Assembly (NCBI RefSeq): GCF_000716675.1 | Contig: NZ_JNXT01000038.1 | Span: 186,001 to 250,000 of the forward strand | Source of the DNA: Streptomyces alboflavus | GTDB taxonomy: Bacteria; Actinomycetota; Actinomycetes; Streptomycetales; Streptomycetaceae | DNA length: 64,000 nt | Direction: 5' to 3' | In this document: in pieces, positions 1 to 9,439 of the stretch | How the letters are laid out: the number at the start of each line of letters is the position of its first letter | Position numbering within the stretch: position 1 is the stretch's first letter | Translations under genes and position numbers: made by a program | Notes under the pieces: generated by a model | Seen by the model: the letters and a program-made list of their open reading frames with translations, nothing else | Databases searched by the model: none | What the model was told of the DNA's origin: nothing

Positions 1-227
1 CGAACGCCCCGTAGGGGAGCAAATCCGGTCGCATATGACGAGTGCGCATGACCGGCACCAAGAGGGAGCGGCGCTCCTGCCCGCCGTACGCGGGCCCGCC
101 GCCGTTCCGCTCGTTGCAGTGTTCGGCTATTTCCGGCCGAGTACCAAAAGTAGTTGAAAAGTTACACCTTGTGGTCACGGAACCGCATGAAGACGATCGG
201 CCCTTGTCCGTCTTCGAGGAGGTTCCC

Positions 228-1637
228 ATGACCGTGAACGATCGTCTGTCGCTCTCTCCGGATGCCGCACGGCAACTCGCGACCGCCACCAAGACCGCGC
301 CGCAGATGCGCGGCACCACGCCCCGCTATCTGCTGCGCGCCCTGCCCTGGGTGGACCTCAAGTCCGGTGTGTACCGCGTGAACCGGCGCCGCACGTTCGT
401 GCTCGGCGACGACCGCATCAGCACCCACACCGACAGCGGCTCCCCCCGCGTCATACCGGGCGACCTGCGCGAACTGCCGTACCTGCGGGACGCGGAGGAG
501 TCCTGCCTGACCGAACTCGCGGGCGCCTTCACCGAGGTCAGCTTCGAGGCCGGGCAGGTGCTCGCCCAGGAGGGCGACCCCGCCGAGCGGCTGTGGATCA
601 TCGTCCAGGGCCGCGCCGAGAAGCGCGTGACCGGGCGCTACGGCGAGGAACAGCTGATCGAGGTCATCGGCGACGGCCAGTTCTTCGACCTCGGCGCCTG
701 GACCCGCGAGGAGCAGACCCCGTACCGCGTCAAGGCCCTCACCCCCGGTACCGCCCTGTGCGCCGACCGCAGCGCCCTCGCCGCGCTCGCCGACCGCGAC
801 GAGCGGGTCCGCACCTCCATGACCGCCTACGTCTCCGGCAACGGCGCCCGCCCCGGCTCCGAGGTCCCGGTCGACCTCGCCTCCGGCCACGTCGGCGAGC
901 CCGACCTGCCGGCCACCTACGTCGACTACGAGGACGCGCCCCGCGAGTACCACATGACGCTCGCGCAGACGATCCTGCGCGTCCACACCCGCGTCCACGA
1001 CGTCTACAGCGGCGACGTCGACCAGACCCGCCAGCAGGCGCTGCTCACCATCGAGGCCCTGCGCGAGCGGCAGGAGGCGGCGCTGCTCAACCACCCCGAG
1101 TTCGGCCTCTTCCACAGCGTGACGTCGGGGCAGCGGGTGCAGACGCGCACCGGGTCGCCGACCCCCGACGACCTCGACGAGCTGCTCTCGAAGGTGTGGA
1201 AGCAGCCCAGCTTCTTCCTCGCGCACCCGAAGGCCATCGCCGCGTTCGGCCGTGAATGTACGCGGCGGGGAGTACCCCCGGTGACGGACAGCCGCTTCGG
1301 CAGCCCGCTGCTCACCTGGCGCGGCGTGCCGCTGCTCCCGTCGGACAAGGTGCCGTTCAGCAACGGCGTGAGCGGCAACGGTTCCGGCGCGGCCGTCGGC
1401 ACCACGGAGATCCTCCTCATGCGGATGGGCGAGGCCGACCGGGGCGTGGTCGGGCTGCGGCCCGCGGAGGTCGCCGACGAGGTCGAACCGGGTCTGTCCA
1501 TGCGGAACATGGGCACGGACCAGAAGGGCATCAGCTCGTACCTGATGACGGCGTACTTCAACACGGCGGTGCTCGTCGAGGACGCCATCGCGGTGCTCCA
1601 GAACGTCGAGGTGAACAACTACCATGACTACTCCTGA
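228..1637 (+). CDS. eshA: Family 2B encapsulin shell protein (EshA-like, cNMP-binding domain)
   Basis: Shell subunit of an encapsulin nanocompartment in the cytoplasm. Residues 1-90 are the N-terminal arm, residues about 95-190 are a cyclic-nucleotide-binding-like beta-roll (EAGQVLAQEGD near 107-117, GDGQFFD at 148-154), and the rest matches the HK97-type coat fold of family 2 encapsulins. The inserted cNMP domain separates family 2B (S. griseus EshA) from family 2A (SrpI). I chose ATG 228 because GAGGAGG lies at 216-222, 5 nt upstream; an in-frame start at 42 would add 62 residues with no family character. The 469 aa length is normal. The 3' end overlaps the cysteine desulfurase gene by 14 nt, suggesting translational coupling and a shell-cargo pair. 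Whether a nucleotide is bound cannot be read from sequence. Confidence 0.88.
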   Translation: MTVNDRLSLSPDAARQLATATKTAPQMRGTTPRYLLRALPWVDLKSGVYRVNRRRTFVLGDDRISTHTDSGSPRVIPGDLRELPYLRDAEESCLTELAGAFTEVSFEAGQVLAQEGDPAERLWIIVQGRAEKRVTGRYGEEQLIEVIGDGQFFDLGAWTREEQTPYRVKALTPGTALCADRSALAALADRDERVRTSMTAYVSGNGARPGSEVPVDLASGHVGEPDLPATYVDYEDAPREYHMTLAQTILRVHTRVHDVYSGDVDQTRQQALLTIEALRERQEAALLNHPEFGLFHSVTSGQRVQTRTGSPTPDDLDELLSKVWKQPSFFLAHPKAIAAFGRECTRRGVPPVTDSRFGSPLLTWRGVPLLPSDKVPFSNGVSGNGSGAAVGTTEILLMRMGEADRGVVGLRPAEVADEVEPGLSMRNMGTDQKGISSYLMTAYFNTAVLVEDAIAVLQNVEVNNYHDYS

Positions 1638-3105
1638 CCTCAGGGCGCTGCTGCGTTCCCCTGAGCAGGTGCCGTCGCCGACGGCCACCTCGGCAGCCGG
1701 GATCCCGGCGACTCCCCCGACGACCACGGCTGCGGCGGTGCCCACGACCGGCGTGCCCGGGGCGGTGGCCCCCGCCCCGGCGGACGCCCCCGCCGCGCCC
1801 CCGGCCGACCTCTCCGGTCTCACCGCCACGCCCCCCGGCGCCTTCTCCCCCGAAGCCGCCCGCAAGGACGTCCCGATCCTGCACCGCACCGTCAACGGGC
1901 ATCCGCTCGTCTGGCTCGACAACGGCGCGACCACGCAGAAGCCGCGGCAGGTGATCGAGGCCGTCAGCGCGTACTACAGCGCGGCCAACTCCAACATCCA
2001 CCGCGGCGCGCACACCATGGCGCGCGAGGCGACGGAGCTGTACGAGGCGGGGCGGAACGCGGTCGCCCAGTTCCTGGGCGCGCCGTCGCCCGACACGATC
2101 ATGTTCGTGCGGGGCACCACCGAGGCGATCAACCTGGTGGCGCAGAGCTGGGGCCGGGCCCACCTCGGGCCGGGGGACGACATCCTCGTGCCCGTCCTTG
2201 AGCACCACTCGGACATCGTCCCCTGGCAGTTGATCGCCGAGGAGACGCGGGCGCGGGTCGTCCCCGTGCCGTTGACGCCGGACGGCGAGATCGACCAGGC
2301 CGCGTACGCCGACCTGCTGTCCGCGCGCACCCAGATGGTCGTGGTCAGCCAGGCCTCGAACGTGCTCGGCACCGTGCCGCCGGTGCGCGAGATGACGGCC
2401 CTCGCGCATCGCTACGGCGCGAAGGTCCTGGTGGACGGCGCGCAGGCGGTGGCCCACATGCCGGTGGACGTCCAGGAGTTGGGGGCGGACTTCTACGCCT
2501 TCTCCGGCCACAAGCTGTTCGCGCCGACGGGCATCGGTGCCCTGTACGCGACGCCGGAGACCATGGCGGAGATGCGGCCCTGGCAGGGCGGCGGCAACAT
2601 GATCGAGTCGGTGAGCTTCGAGCGGACGACGTTCGCGGCGATGCCGCACATGATGGAGGCCGGGACGGGCCATATCTCGGGTGTGGTCGGCCTGTTGGCG
2701 GCGATCGACTGGCTGCGGGGCTTCGACCAGGACGCCGTGGCGGCGTACGAGCAGCAGCTCATGACGTACGCGATGCAGGCGATGGCGACCGTGCCGGGCG
2801 TGGAGGTGATCGGGTCGGCGGCCGAGCGGATCGCGGTGCTCACCTTCACGATGGCGGGCCACGATCCGGCGTCGATCGCGGACTGGCTCGACCGGGACGG
2901 GATCGCGGTGCGCGCGGGCCACCATTGCGCGCAGCCCGCGCTCGCGCACTACGGCCTGGAGTCGGCGGCCCGCGCCTCGTTCGCGCTGTACAACACCTCG
3001 GACGAGGTGGACCAGTTGGTGGCGTCGCTGCGGCGGCTCGGCCAGTCCGGCCAGTCCGGCCAGTCCGGTCAGTCCGGTCAGGGCGCCCCGGCGCAGCAGG
3101 CGTGA
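1624..3105 (+). CDS. Cysteine desulfurase (SufS-type), probable encapsulin cargo
   Basis: PLP-dependent enzyme that takes sulfur from L-cysteine as an enzyme persulfide. The PLP lysine is K297 in SGHKLFAPTG and the persulfide cysteine is C435 in RAGHHCAQP, both canonical for SufS/CsdA-class enzymes. The unusual part is the first ~80 residues, rich in Ala, Pro and Thr and predicted disordered, before the catalytic fold starts at PILHRTVNGHPLVWLDN. In family 2 encapsulins such extensions direct the desulfurase into the shell. The C-terminus carries a GQS repeat. The start ATG 1624 lies inside the encapsulin gene (14-nt overlap). No scaffold (SufU) or other Fe-S gene is nearby, so compartmental sulfur handling is more likely than general Fe-S assembly; that role is inferred. 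Confidence 0.88.
   Translation: MTTPDLRALLRSPEQVPSPTATSAAGIPATPPTTTAAAVPTTGVPGAVAPAPADAPAAPPADLSGLTATPPGAFSPEAARKDVPILHRTVNGHPLVWLDNGATTQKPRQVIEAVSAYYSAANSNIHRGAHTMAREATELYEAGRNAVAQFLGAPSPDTIMFVRGTTEAINLVAQSWGRAHLGPGDDILVPVLEHHSDIVPWQLIAEETRARVVPVPLTPDGEIDQAAYADLLSARTQMVVVSQASNVLGTVPPVREMTALAHRYGAKVLVDGAQAVAHMPVDVQELGADFYAFSGHKLFAPTGIGALYATPETMAEMRPWQGGGNMIESVSFERTTFAAMPHMMEAGTGHISGVVGLLAAIDWLRGFDQDAVAAYEQQLMTYAMQAMATVPGVEVIGSAAERIAVLTFTMAGHDPASIADWLDRDGIAVRAGHHCAQPALAHYGLESAARASFALYNTSDEVDQLVASLRRLGQSGQSGQSGQSGQGAPAQQA
3041..3076 (+). repeat. 9-bp tandem repeat encoding Gly-Gln-Ser units
   Basis: Four head-to-tail copies of GYCAGTCCG (Y is C in the first three, T in the last) at the 3' end of the cysteine desulfurase gene. 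They encode repeated GQS triplets in the C-terminal tail, a polar flexible segment. The period is a multiple of three, so copy number can change without a frameshift. Confidence 0.8.
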
Positions 3106-3125
3106 TCCGGCGGGATCCGGGGCCG

Positions 3126-3923
3126 TCAGCCTTTGGGGCGGCGGCTCCGGGTCCTGAAGTGGAACACGATCAGGCCGACGACGGCGAAGGACGCGGCCCA
3201 GATCAGGCCGAAGCCGAGATAGCGCCACAGGACGGTGTCGCCGAGCGAGCCGCCCACGGAGAACTGCATCGGTCCGAAGGAGGGGAAGTACTGCAGGACC
3301 GGCTTGTTGGCGGCCGGGTTGCCGAGCGGGTTCTGCAGGAACGTGTCGGTGAGGCCGCCCATGATGATGAGGAAGAAGCCCTCCAGGTCGTTCTTGACCA
3401 GGACGCCGAGCAGCAGGCCGAGCGAGCCGTAGGTGAGGGTCATGGTGGCGAACCCGGCGAGGATCGTCCCCCAGCCGGTGAACCCGGGGCGCCAGTACAG
3501 CAGCAGGGCCAGCGCGGTGTAGAGCGCGATGGTGCTCGCGACGATGCCGATGGCGAGCATCTTGGCGCCGACGAGGGTGGACTGGCCGAACCCGGCGAAG
3601 GCCAGGCGCTTGTCGAAGGCCAGGGCCTTGCGGACGGCGTCGAAGACGACGAAGCCGGAGATCATCGTGAGCGCGTTGAGCCCGGCGGTGATCAGCGTGA
3701 TGTGCTTGCCGCCGACGCTCAGCATCTCGCCGGTCGCGTACAGCTTGAAGTCCACGTCCTTGTCGCCCGCGATGGCCGTCATCAGCAGATACCAGAGCGG
3801 CACGAACAGCAGGAGGAGCAGCGCGGCGAGGCGGTTGCGGCTCTGTTCGCGTACGGAGAACCGCAGCGCGGTCGGGAACTGGCCGTACAGCGGGGTGCCC
3901 GGGAGGGTGTCAGGCGCCGGCAT
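3126..3923 (-). CDS. ABC-2 type transporter permease
   Basis: Integral membrane subunit of an ABC exporter. The 265 aa protein has a cytoplasmic N-terminus followed by about six hydrophobic segments (for example LAALLLLLFVPLWYLLMTAI near 33-52, AIGIVASTIALYTALALLLY, and YLGFGLIWAASFAVVGLIVF near the end) and a basic C-terminal tail, the layout of ABC-2 permeases. It starts 14 nt inside the 3' end of the ATPase gene, so the two are coupled. With the TetR gene it forms a three-gene minus-strand operon ending 20 nt from the end of the desulfurase gene. The substrate is unknown; closeness to redD makes export of a prodiginine possible but unproven. Confidence 0.8.
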   Translation of the reverse strand: MPAPDTLPGTPLYGQFPTALRFSVREQSRNRLAALLLLLFVPLWYLLMTAIAGDKDVDFKLYATGEMLSVGGKHITLITAGLNALTMISGFVVFDAVRKALAFDKRLAFAGFGQSTLVGAKMLAIGIVASTIALYTALALLLYWRPGFTGWGTILAGFATMTLTYGSLGLLLGVLVKNDLEGFFLIIMGGLTDTFLQNPLGNPAANKPVLQYFPSFGPMQFSVGGSLGDTVLWRYLGFGLIWAASFAVVGLIVFHFRTRSRRPKG

Positions 3924-4560
3924 GGCTGGGCTCCTTCACTGCCGTGTCACGGGGCGTCAGGCGGCCGTCGACGAGGTCGGCGAGGACGTCGAAGCGCTCC
4001 TGCTCGAAGACGAGGTGGGTGATGACGACGACGGCCTTGTCCCGCTCGTGCAGTTGGTCGACGAGGTCCCAGAAGCGCAGGTACGTCTCCCAGTCGAAGC
4101 CCTGGTACGGCTCGTCGAGGAGCAGGACGTCCGGGTCGTGCAGGAGCGCGAGCGTCAGGTTGAGCTTCTGGCGGGTGCCGCCGGACAGGTCGCCCGCCGC
4201 GGTGTCGCGGTACTTCTCGTAGCCGAGCAGGCGGACCAGTTCGTCCGCGCGGTCCAGGGCGGTCAGGCGGTGGGCGGCGGCGAAGTAGCGCAAGTGCTGA
4301 TCGACGGTGAGGTTGGCGTTGAGGACGGGGTCCTGGGGGCAGTAGCCGAGGGTGCCGCTGAGGGCGACCTCGCCGCGGTCGACGCGCAGGGTGCCCGCGA
4401 TCGCCTTCAGGAGCGTCGACTTGCCGGAGCCGTTCTCGCCGACCACCGCGACCAGCTGCCCGGGGTCGACCCTGAGGTCCACGCCGCGCAGCACCTGATG
4501 TCGGCCGTAGGCCTTGTGGATGTCCCGGGCGGTGAGTGCGGGCTCGGGCCGTGTGGTCAT
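3910..4560 (-). CDS. ABC transporter ATP-binding protein
   Basis: Nucleotide-binding subunit partnering the adjacent permease. All core motifs are present: Walker A GENGSGKST at 41-49, signature LSGGTRQKL at 125-133, Walker B VLLLDEP at 145-151 and the switch histidine in VVITHL. At 216 aa it is a compact single domain without the C-terminal extension of DrrA-type ATPases. The ATG overlaps the stop of the upstream TetR gene by 4 nt (4557-4560), so regulator, ATPase and permease are probably translated from one message. The organisation (TetR, ATPase, permease) is typical of an inducible export or self-protection system; the ligand cannot be inferred. Confidence 0.88.
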   Translation of the reverse strand: MTTRPEPALTARDIHKAYGRHQVLRGVDLRVDPGQLVAVVGENGSGKSTLLKAIAGTLRVDRGEVALSGTLGYCPQDPVLNANLTVDQHLRYFAAAHRLTALDRADELVRLLGYEKYRDTAAGDLSGGTRQKLNLTLALLHDPDVLLLDEPYQGFDWETYLRFWDLVDQLHERDKAVVVITHLVFEQERFDVLADLVDGRLTPRDTAVKEPSHAGA

Positions 4561-5210
4561 GCCTGGCCTCCTTCTGCTTGCTGTGCTTGGGGAGTCGCGT
4601 TCAGCCCGCCCGCGTAGATGCTCAGGAGCTCCGGGCCCCAGCGGGCCAGGCCCGCCGCCGACAGCGGGTCGACGCCGAGCACTCCGGTGAGCTGGTCACG
4701 CAGCAGGAACACCGAGAGGTCGTTGACCAGCAGGAGCGCGGCGCGGACCTGCGGGTCGCCGCCTCTGGCGGCGGCGCCCGACTCGGCGAGGTCGTCCAGG
4801 GTCTCCCTGCTCATCGCGTACAGCCGCCGGAAGAGGCCGCGGCCCGCCTCCGTGTCGGACAGCAGGAGCCTGCGCAGATAGCCGGGCAGTGGGGAGCCGA
4901 CCGGCAGGTGGCGCAGGAAGACCTCGCCGAGGGAACGCGCGGCGGCCGCCGACTCGTCGAGCAGCTCCGGGCCGCTCTCGCCGGTCAGCTCGCTGAGCAT
5001 GCCCTCGAAGACCGTGATGACGTACTGGTCGACCTCCTGGCGCAGGCCGTCCTTGGAGCGGAAGTGGTGCACCACGAGCCCCGGTGAGACTCCGGCCGCG
5101 GTGGCGATCTGCCGGACGGTGACCACGTCGGGGCCGTGCACGGCGAAGAGGCGCAGGGCCTCGTCTCTGATGACCGCCCGGGTGGTGCGGTCCTCGGGCA
5201 TTGAACGCAT
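4557..5210 (-). CDS. TetR-family transcriptional regulator
   Basis: Repressor-type regulator of 217 aa. The N-terminal helix-turn-helix is clear (ALRLFAVHG, then TVRQIATAAGVSPGLVVHHF, roughly residues 15-50); the C-terminal ligand domain is Leu/Ala-rich and not specific. A second start (M4) is possible. It is the first gene of the minus-strand operon with the ABC pair, and a near-palindromic TetR-like site lies 12 nt upstream, fitting autoregulation. It is divergent from redD, so the shared 331-bp region could also let it influence the prodiginine regulator, which is inference. Confidence 0.85.
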   Translation of the reverse strand: MRSMPEDRTTRAVIRDEALRLFAVHGPDVVTVRQIATAAGVSPGLVVHHFRSKDGLRQEVDQYVITVFEGMLSELTGESGPELLDESAAAARSLGEVFLRHLPVGSPLPGYLRRLLLSDTEAGRGLFRRLYAMSRETLDDLAESGAAARGGDPQVRAALLLVNDLSVFLLRDQLTGVLGVDPLSAAGLARWGPELLSIYAGGLNATPQAQQAEGGQA

Positions 5211-5221
5211 GTACAGCAGAC

Positions 5222-5235
5222 TAAACGCTCGTTCA
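5222..5235. promoter_or_regulatory. Candidate TetR operator
   Basis: TAAACGCTCGTTCA is a near-perfect inverted repeat (AAACG-CT-CGTTC core, one mismatch in the arms) 12 nt upstream of the TetR start codon. The CGTT/AACG half-site with a short centre is common among TetR-family operators. Binding by the adjacent regulator is inferred from position. Confidence 0.5.
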
Positions 5236-5270
5236 ATCGCCTGTCCAGTGCCGCTGGTGGCGGGTCGCCG

Positions 5271-5329
5271 TCAGTCATCCGTGGAGGGCCGGGGCGCCCG
5301 CCTCCACGGATGCCTCCACGGATGACTGA
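5271..5329. repeat. 17-bp inverted repeat with an internal extra half-copy
   Basis: TCAGTCATCCGTGGAGG at 5271-5287 is repeated perfectly in inverse orientation at 5313-5329, with a further direct copy of CCTCCACGGATG at 5301-5312. It lies in the divergent region between the TetR gene and redD, about 210-270 nt upstream of the redD start, so it is not placed to terminate either gene in the usual way. A complex operator or a structured RNA leader are the main alternatives. Confidence 0.6.
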
Positions 5330-5541
5330 GACGGATATCCGGAAATTGGTCGGGGACCTCGCGAGCAAAACCCGTCAGGTGATCGATGACACCCGGACAC
5401 CGCCCCTGGAAAACTCGTGCCGGGTCGAAAGAACAGGGCCAAGAGGGGGCCAAAGGGGGACTTGCACTCTCTTCTCTCCGAGCGGCCAGTGCTGCCCTTT
5501 GCTGTCCAGTGATGCCGTTTGCTGCCACCGGGGGGAACGTC

Positions 5542-6327
5542 ATGCACATCAATGTCCTGGGGCCCGTGTCCGTGGCCGCCGACGGGGAACTCCACGGAAT
5601 TCAGGCCGACAAGGTGCGGGCCATGCTGGCGACGCTCGCCCTCGACGCGGGCCGCGCCGTCGCGCACGGGGACCTCGCCGACGAGCTGTGGGCGGGCCGC
5701 CCGCTCGGCAACACCCGCAACGCCCTCCAGGCGCACGCCACCCGGCTGCGCAAGGTGCTCGACGGCCACCGTCCGTGCCGCCGGGGCGCGACCGTCCTGC
5801 GCGCGGTGCGCGGCGGCTATCTGCTCGACGTGCCGCCCGGCTGCGTCGACGGCGACCGCTTCCTCGACCTCGCCACGCGCGGCGCGGCGGCGCTGTCCGT
5901 GGCCCCCGAGCGCGCGATCGAGCTGCTGCAGGCCGCGCTGGAGCTGTGGCGGGGGCCCGCGCTGCTCGACGCGGGCGACGGGCTGCGCTGCCGGGGCGCG
6001 GCCGCGCTCTTCGACGAGCGGCGTCTGACGGTCCGGGAGGACCTGATCAGGGCCCGGCTCACGGTCGGCGACGCCGCCCGCGCGGTGGCCGAGCTGCGCC
6101 GCCTGGTGGCGCAGCACCCGCTGCGCGAGCGCTTCTGCGAGCTCCTGATGCTCGGCCTGTACCGCACCGGGCGGCAGGCGGAGGCCCTGGAGCTGTTCCA
6201 TGTCACACGGCGGCGGCTCGACGAGGAGCTGGGGGTGCAGCCCGGAATCGTGCTCCAGCGGCGGCACACGGAAATCCTGTCGCAGGATCCGGCGCTTTCC
6301 CTTTCGACCGCCACAGCGGCCACGTGA
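5542..6327 (+). CDS. redD: SARP-family pathway activator RedD
   Basis: Pathway-specific transcriptional activator of the prodiginine genes. The 261 aa protein has the SARP layout: an OmpR-type winged helix (residues ~1-95, MHINVLGPVSV, then NALQAHATRLRKVLDG) and a bacterial transcriptional activation domain (~100-245, ending in GRQAEALELFHVTRRRLDEELGVQPG). ATG 5542 follows a GGGGGGAA ribosome site; earlier in-frame starts lack one and add low-complexity sequence. The position directly before redX matches redD in S. coelicolor. I find no TTA codon. RedZ would be expected to activate it. Confidence 0.85.
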   Translation: MHINVLGPVSVAADGELHGIQADKVRAMLATLALDAGRAVAHGDLADELWAGRPLGNTRNALQAHATRLRKVLDGHRPCRRGATVLRAVRGGYLLDVPPGCVDGDRFLDLATRGAAALSVAPERAIELLQAALELWRGPALLDAGDGLRCRGAAALFDERRLTVREDLIRARLTVGDAARAVAELRRLVAQHPLRERFCELLMLGLYRTGRQAEALELFHVTRRRLDEELGVQPGIVLQRRHTEILSQDPALSLSTATAAT

Positions 6328-6493
6328 ATCGCGGCGAACACCTTGACGCCGGTTCCGCACCAGCGGCCCCACTCCTGGAAATCCGGCGCCGAGAAGTGTG
6401 TCCTCGCGCGCCCGACAAGAATTCATCGCCGGGTACGACATCCGGTTCTCCATGGGAAACATCTGGTTCGCCGACCGCAGGAGCAGCCGCGTG

Positions 6494-9439
6494 ATGACCT
6501 CCGATCCGCCCCCGCCCGGGGCCGCCCCCGCCCGGCCCGGCGAGCCCGTCGCCATCGTGGGCGTCGCGGCGCTCGACCCGGGCACGCTCGACGACGTCGT
6601 CGTGGACGTCGCCCGGTTCGGCATCCCGCCCCTGCAGGCCAGGTCCATGAACCGGATGCAGTTGCTGATGCTGGAGACGGCCCGCCGGTGCCTGGCCGAC
6701 GCGGGCCACCCGGCGCGGCCCCTGCCCGCCGAGCGCACCGACGTCGTCACCGGCCTGTGCTTCGCCCTCGACCGGCAGCACGCGAACGCCCTGAGGGTCG
6801 AACTGCCCCGGTACGCCCGCGAGGTGGCGCGCGCGGCCGTCGCCGCTGGTGCCGATCCGGACAGCGCCGCCCGCGCCGGGGACGAGCTGCGCGGGCTGCT
6901 CACGCGACGGCTCGGCGGCTCCCCGCACGACCGGGTCGGCGAGATGGCCAGCACGATCCCGGCGCGCGTCGCGGCGGCCTTCACACTCCGCGGCCGCACC
7001 CTCGCCGTGGAGTCCGCGGAGGCCACGTCGTTCGTGGCCCTCGCCCACGCACTGGAACAACTGCGGGCCAAGGGCTCGGACGCGGTCCTCGTCCTGACGG
7101 GGCAGCGGGACGAGAGTCCTTATGCGGCTTGGGCGTTGGACGAGAAGGGGCGGGGCGGTGGGGGGCGGGGGTCCGGTGCGGGGGTGACGCCCGGCGCGGG
7201 AGCAGCACGCGGTGCGGGAGCAGCACGCCGTGCGGGGCAGGCCTCCGGTGCGGGGCGGCCCTCCGACCCTCCACTGTCCGCCCGCCCCCTCACCCCAGGT
7301 GTCGGTGCCGTCCTCCTCAAGCGGCTCTCGGACGCCGTCCGCGACCAGGACCGCGTCTACGCCACGATCCTCGACTGCACCCTGCGCCACGACCCGCGGC
7401 CCGGCTGTTTCCGCCCGTCGCGCTCCGCCGAGTTGCGGCAGCGCACGGCCACCGCGTCGCTGCGGGCGGCCGGCGTTGACCCGGGCACGGTGCAGTACGT
7501 CGAGTACGTGGACTCCGCCGTCCCCACCGGGGCCGAGGCGACGGCCTTCCTAGCCGGACCCGTGGCGACGAGCAACCCGAGCACCCCCGTGGCCACCATC
7601 GACCCCACTGACCCCACTGACCCCACCGGCCCCGAACCCACCGGCCCCACCGGCCCCGAACCCGCGGCCGGGCCGCCCCACCGTCCGCCGGATGCCGTCC
7701 GTCTCGGCACCGGCGACGGCCGCGCCTTCGCGCACGCGGGACTCGCCTCCCTGCTGAAGGTCGCCCTGGCCCTGCATCAGGGCCGCTATCCCGACCAAGC
7801 AGCCGTTCCTGACGCCGAGCCGGGCGGCACGGTGCCCCGGTCGCCGCAGCCGGGCGCGCCCTGGCCGACGGGTGTGCGAGCCGGAGTGCCACGCCGCGCC
7901 GTGGTCCAAGGAGCGTCCCTCACGGGCACGTTCAGCCACCTCGTGCTGGAGGAGCACCCCGGCCCGACGGCGGGCGGGCCCCGAGCCGGGGACCGCCCGG
8001 GCCCCCGGGGGCGTACCCGCCGCGCCTGGGCCGCCGCCACGCGGGCCGTGCCGGTCGCGGTGGTCGGGCTCGGCGGGCGGTTCGCCGGAGCCGCGGACGC
8101 CGCCGGGTTCTGGCGCGTCGTGTCCTCGGGCCGGACCCGGATCGGGCCCGTGCCGGACACGGTGCTCGACCGGGACCTGTACCACTCCCCCGGCGCCCTC
8201 AGCCTCACCCACTCGTACACCGACCAGGGCGGTCACGTGCCGGTGCCCGACGAGCCGCCGGAGGACCTGGCGGTCCTTCCGCCCCGGTACGCGGCGCTCG
8301 ACGGCGCGCAGCGGCTCGCGCTCGCCGTCGCGGCGGAGCTGTTCGTGCCGCGCCAGGTGCTCGGCGGGCGCGGCGTGGTCGCGGTCGGCGGCACGCTGGG
8401 GCCGACGCGGGAGCGACGTGCCCACGCCGGGCTCGTCCTGGACGGCCTGGAGGAGACGGTCGTGGGGCTCCCCGCGCTCGCCGGGCTCTCCGCGCTCGGG
8501 CAAAAGCGGCTTCTGGAGCGGCTGCGGGAGCGGACCGGCCGGGTAGGGGGCGGGCTGCCGCCCGCACTCCTCGACGGCTGTCTGGCCAGCGGCGTCGCCG
8601 CGCTGCTCGCGAACGAGTACGGACTCGACGCGGTGCCGCTCGCGGTGGAGGCGGCCTGCGCGTCGTCGCTCGCCGCGCTCGACGTCGCCGTCGCCGCGCT
8701 ACGCTCGGGCACGGCGGACTACGCTCTCGCGGGCGGCGTCGAACTGGCCTGCAACGTACGGGACATGGTGCTGTGCTCGGCGCTCGGCTTGCTCTCGCAC
8801 AGCAGGAACGCGCCGTTCGACGCGGGAGCCGACGGGTTCACTCCGGGTGACGGCTGCGGGCTCTTCCTCCTGAAGCGGTACGACGACGCGCGGCGCGACG
8901 GCGACACCGTGCACGGCGTGATCCGTGCCGTCGGCGCGTCCAACGACGCCAAGTCGCTCATCGCCCCGGACGTCGCGGGCCAGGTGCGCGCCATGCAACG
9001 GGCCTTCGCCCAGGTCGACTTCGAGCCCTGCACCGTCGACTACCTGGAGGCGCACGGCACCGGCACCAAGGTCGGCGACCGCGTCGAGATCGCCGCGGCG
9101 GCGCGCCTGTACGCGGGCGGGCCGCGGGCCGAGCCGCTGCGCATCGGCTCGGCGAAGTCGTTCTTCGGGCACACCTTCGCGGCGGCGGGCAGCGCCGGCC
9201 TGCTGCGCACTCTCCTCGCCCTGCGGGCCGGGACGCTGCCGCCCAACACGCTCCTGCGCACGCTCAATCCGGCGCTCGGCCTCGCCGCCATCCCCGCCGA
9301 GATCCTGACCGAGGCAAGGCCCTGGACCCGGCCGCCGGGCAGGCCACGGCGGGCGGCCGTCAGCTCCTTCGGGACCGGCGGCATCAACTACCACGTGCTC
9401 GTAGAGGAGCACCGCGAGGAAGGGTCCGGACCGCGATGA
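6494..9439 (+). CDS. redX: RedX: double ketosynthase-like pyrrolyl condensing enzyme
   Basis: Expected role: accept pyrrolyl-2-carboxyl from RedO and condense it with a malonyl unit on RedN, like PigJ in Serratia. Two KS-fold halves are visible. The first (residues ~15-490) is degenerate, with the active cysteine position occupied by E176 in VESAEATSF and with Gly/Ala- and Pro/Thr-rich insertions, so it resembles a chain-length-factor partner. The second (~515-980) is complete: C722 in VEAACASSL, the EAHGTGT histidine and [11 protein letters not shown] 6491 is an equally good start, since AGGAG at 6479-6483 sits 7 nt before it. The stop overlaps redW by 4 nt. Confidence 0.85.
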   Translation: MTSDPPPPGAAPARPGEPVAIVGVAALDPGTLDDVVVDVARFGIPPLQARSMNRMQLLMLETARRCLADAGHPARPLPAERTDVVTGLCFALDRQHANALRVELPRYAREVARAAVAAGADPDSAARAGDELRGLLTRRLGGSPHDRVGEMASTIPARVAAAFTLRGRTLAVESAEATSFVALAHALEQLRAKGSDAVLVLTGQRDESPYAAWALDEKGRGGGGRGSGAGVTPGAGAARGAGAARRAGQASGAGRPSDPPLSARPLTPGVGAVLLKRLSDAVRDQDRVYATILDCTLRHDPRPGCFRPSRSAELRQRTATASLRAAGVDPGTVQYVEYVDSAVPTGAEATAFLAGPVATSNPSTPVATIDPTDPTDPTGPEPTGPTGPEPAAGPPHRPPDAVRLGTGDGRAFAHAGLASLLKVALALHQGRYPDQAAVPDAEPGGTVPRSPQPGAPWPTGVRAGVPRRAVVQGASLTGTFSHLVLEEHPGPTAGGPRAGDRPGPRGRTRRAWAAATRAVPVAVVGLGGRFAGAADAAGFWRVVSSGRTRIGPVPDTVLDRDLYHSPGALSLTHSYTDQGGHVPVPDEPPEDLAVLPPRYAALDGAQRLALAVAAELFVPRQVLGGRGVVAVGGTLGPTRERRAHAGLVLDGLEETVVGLPALAGLSALGQKRLLERLRERTGRVGGGLPPALLDGCLASGVAALLANEYGLDAVPLAVEAACASSLAALDVAVAALRSGTADYALAGGVELACNVRDMVLCSALGLLSHSRNAPFDAGADGFTPGDGCGLFLLKRYDDARRDGDTVHGVIRAVGASNDAKSLIAPDVAGQVRAMQRAFAQVDFEPCTVDYLEAHGTGTKVGDRVEIAAAARLYAGGPRAEPLRIGSAKSFFGHTFAAAGSAGLLRTLLALRAGTLPPNTLLRTLNPALGLAAIPAEILTEARPWTRPPGRPRRAAVSSFGTGGINYHVLVEEHREEGSGPR

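Noticed and set aside
162..1934. 590-codon minus-strand frame across the encapsulin gene
   Set aside because: Composition is that of an antisense shadow and the opposite frame encodes a well-conserved protein with a clear ribosome site.
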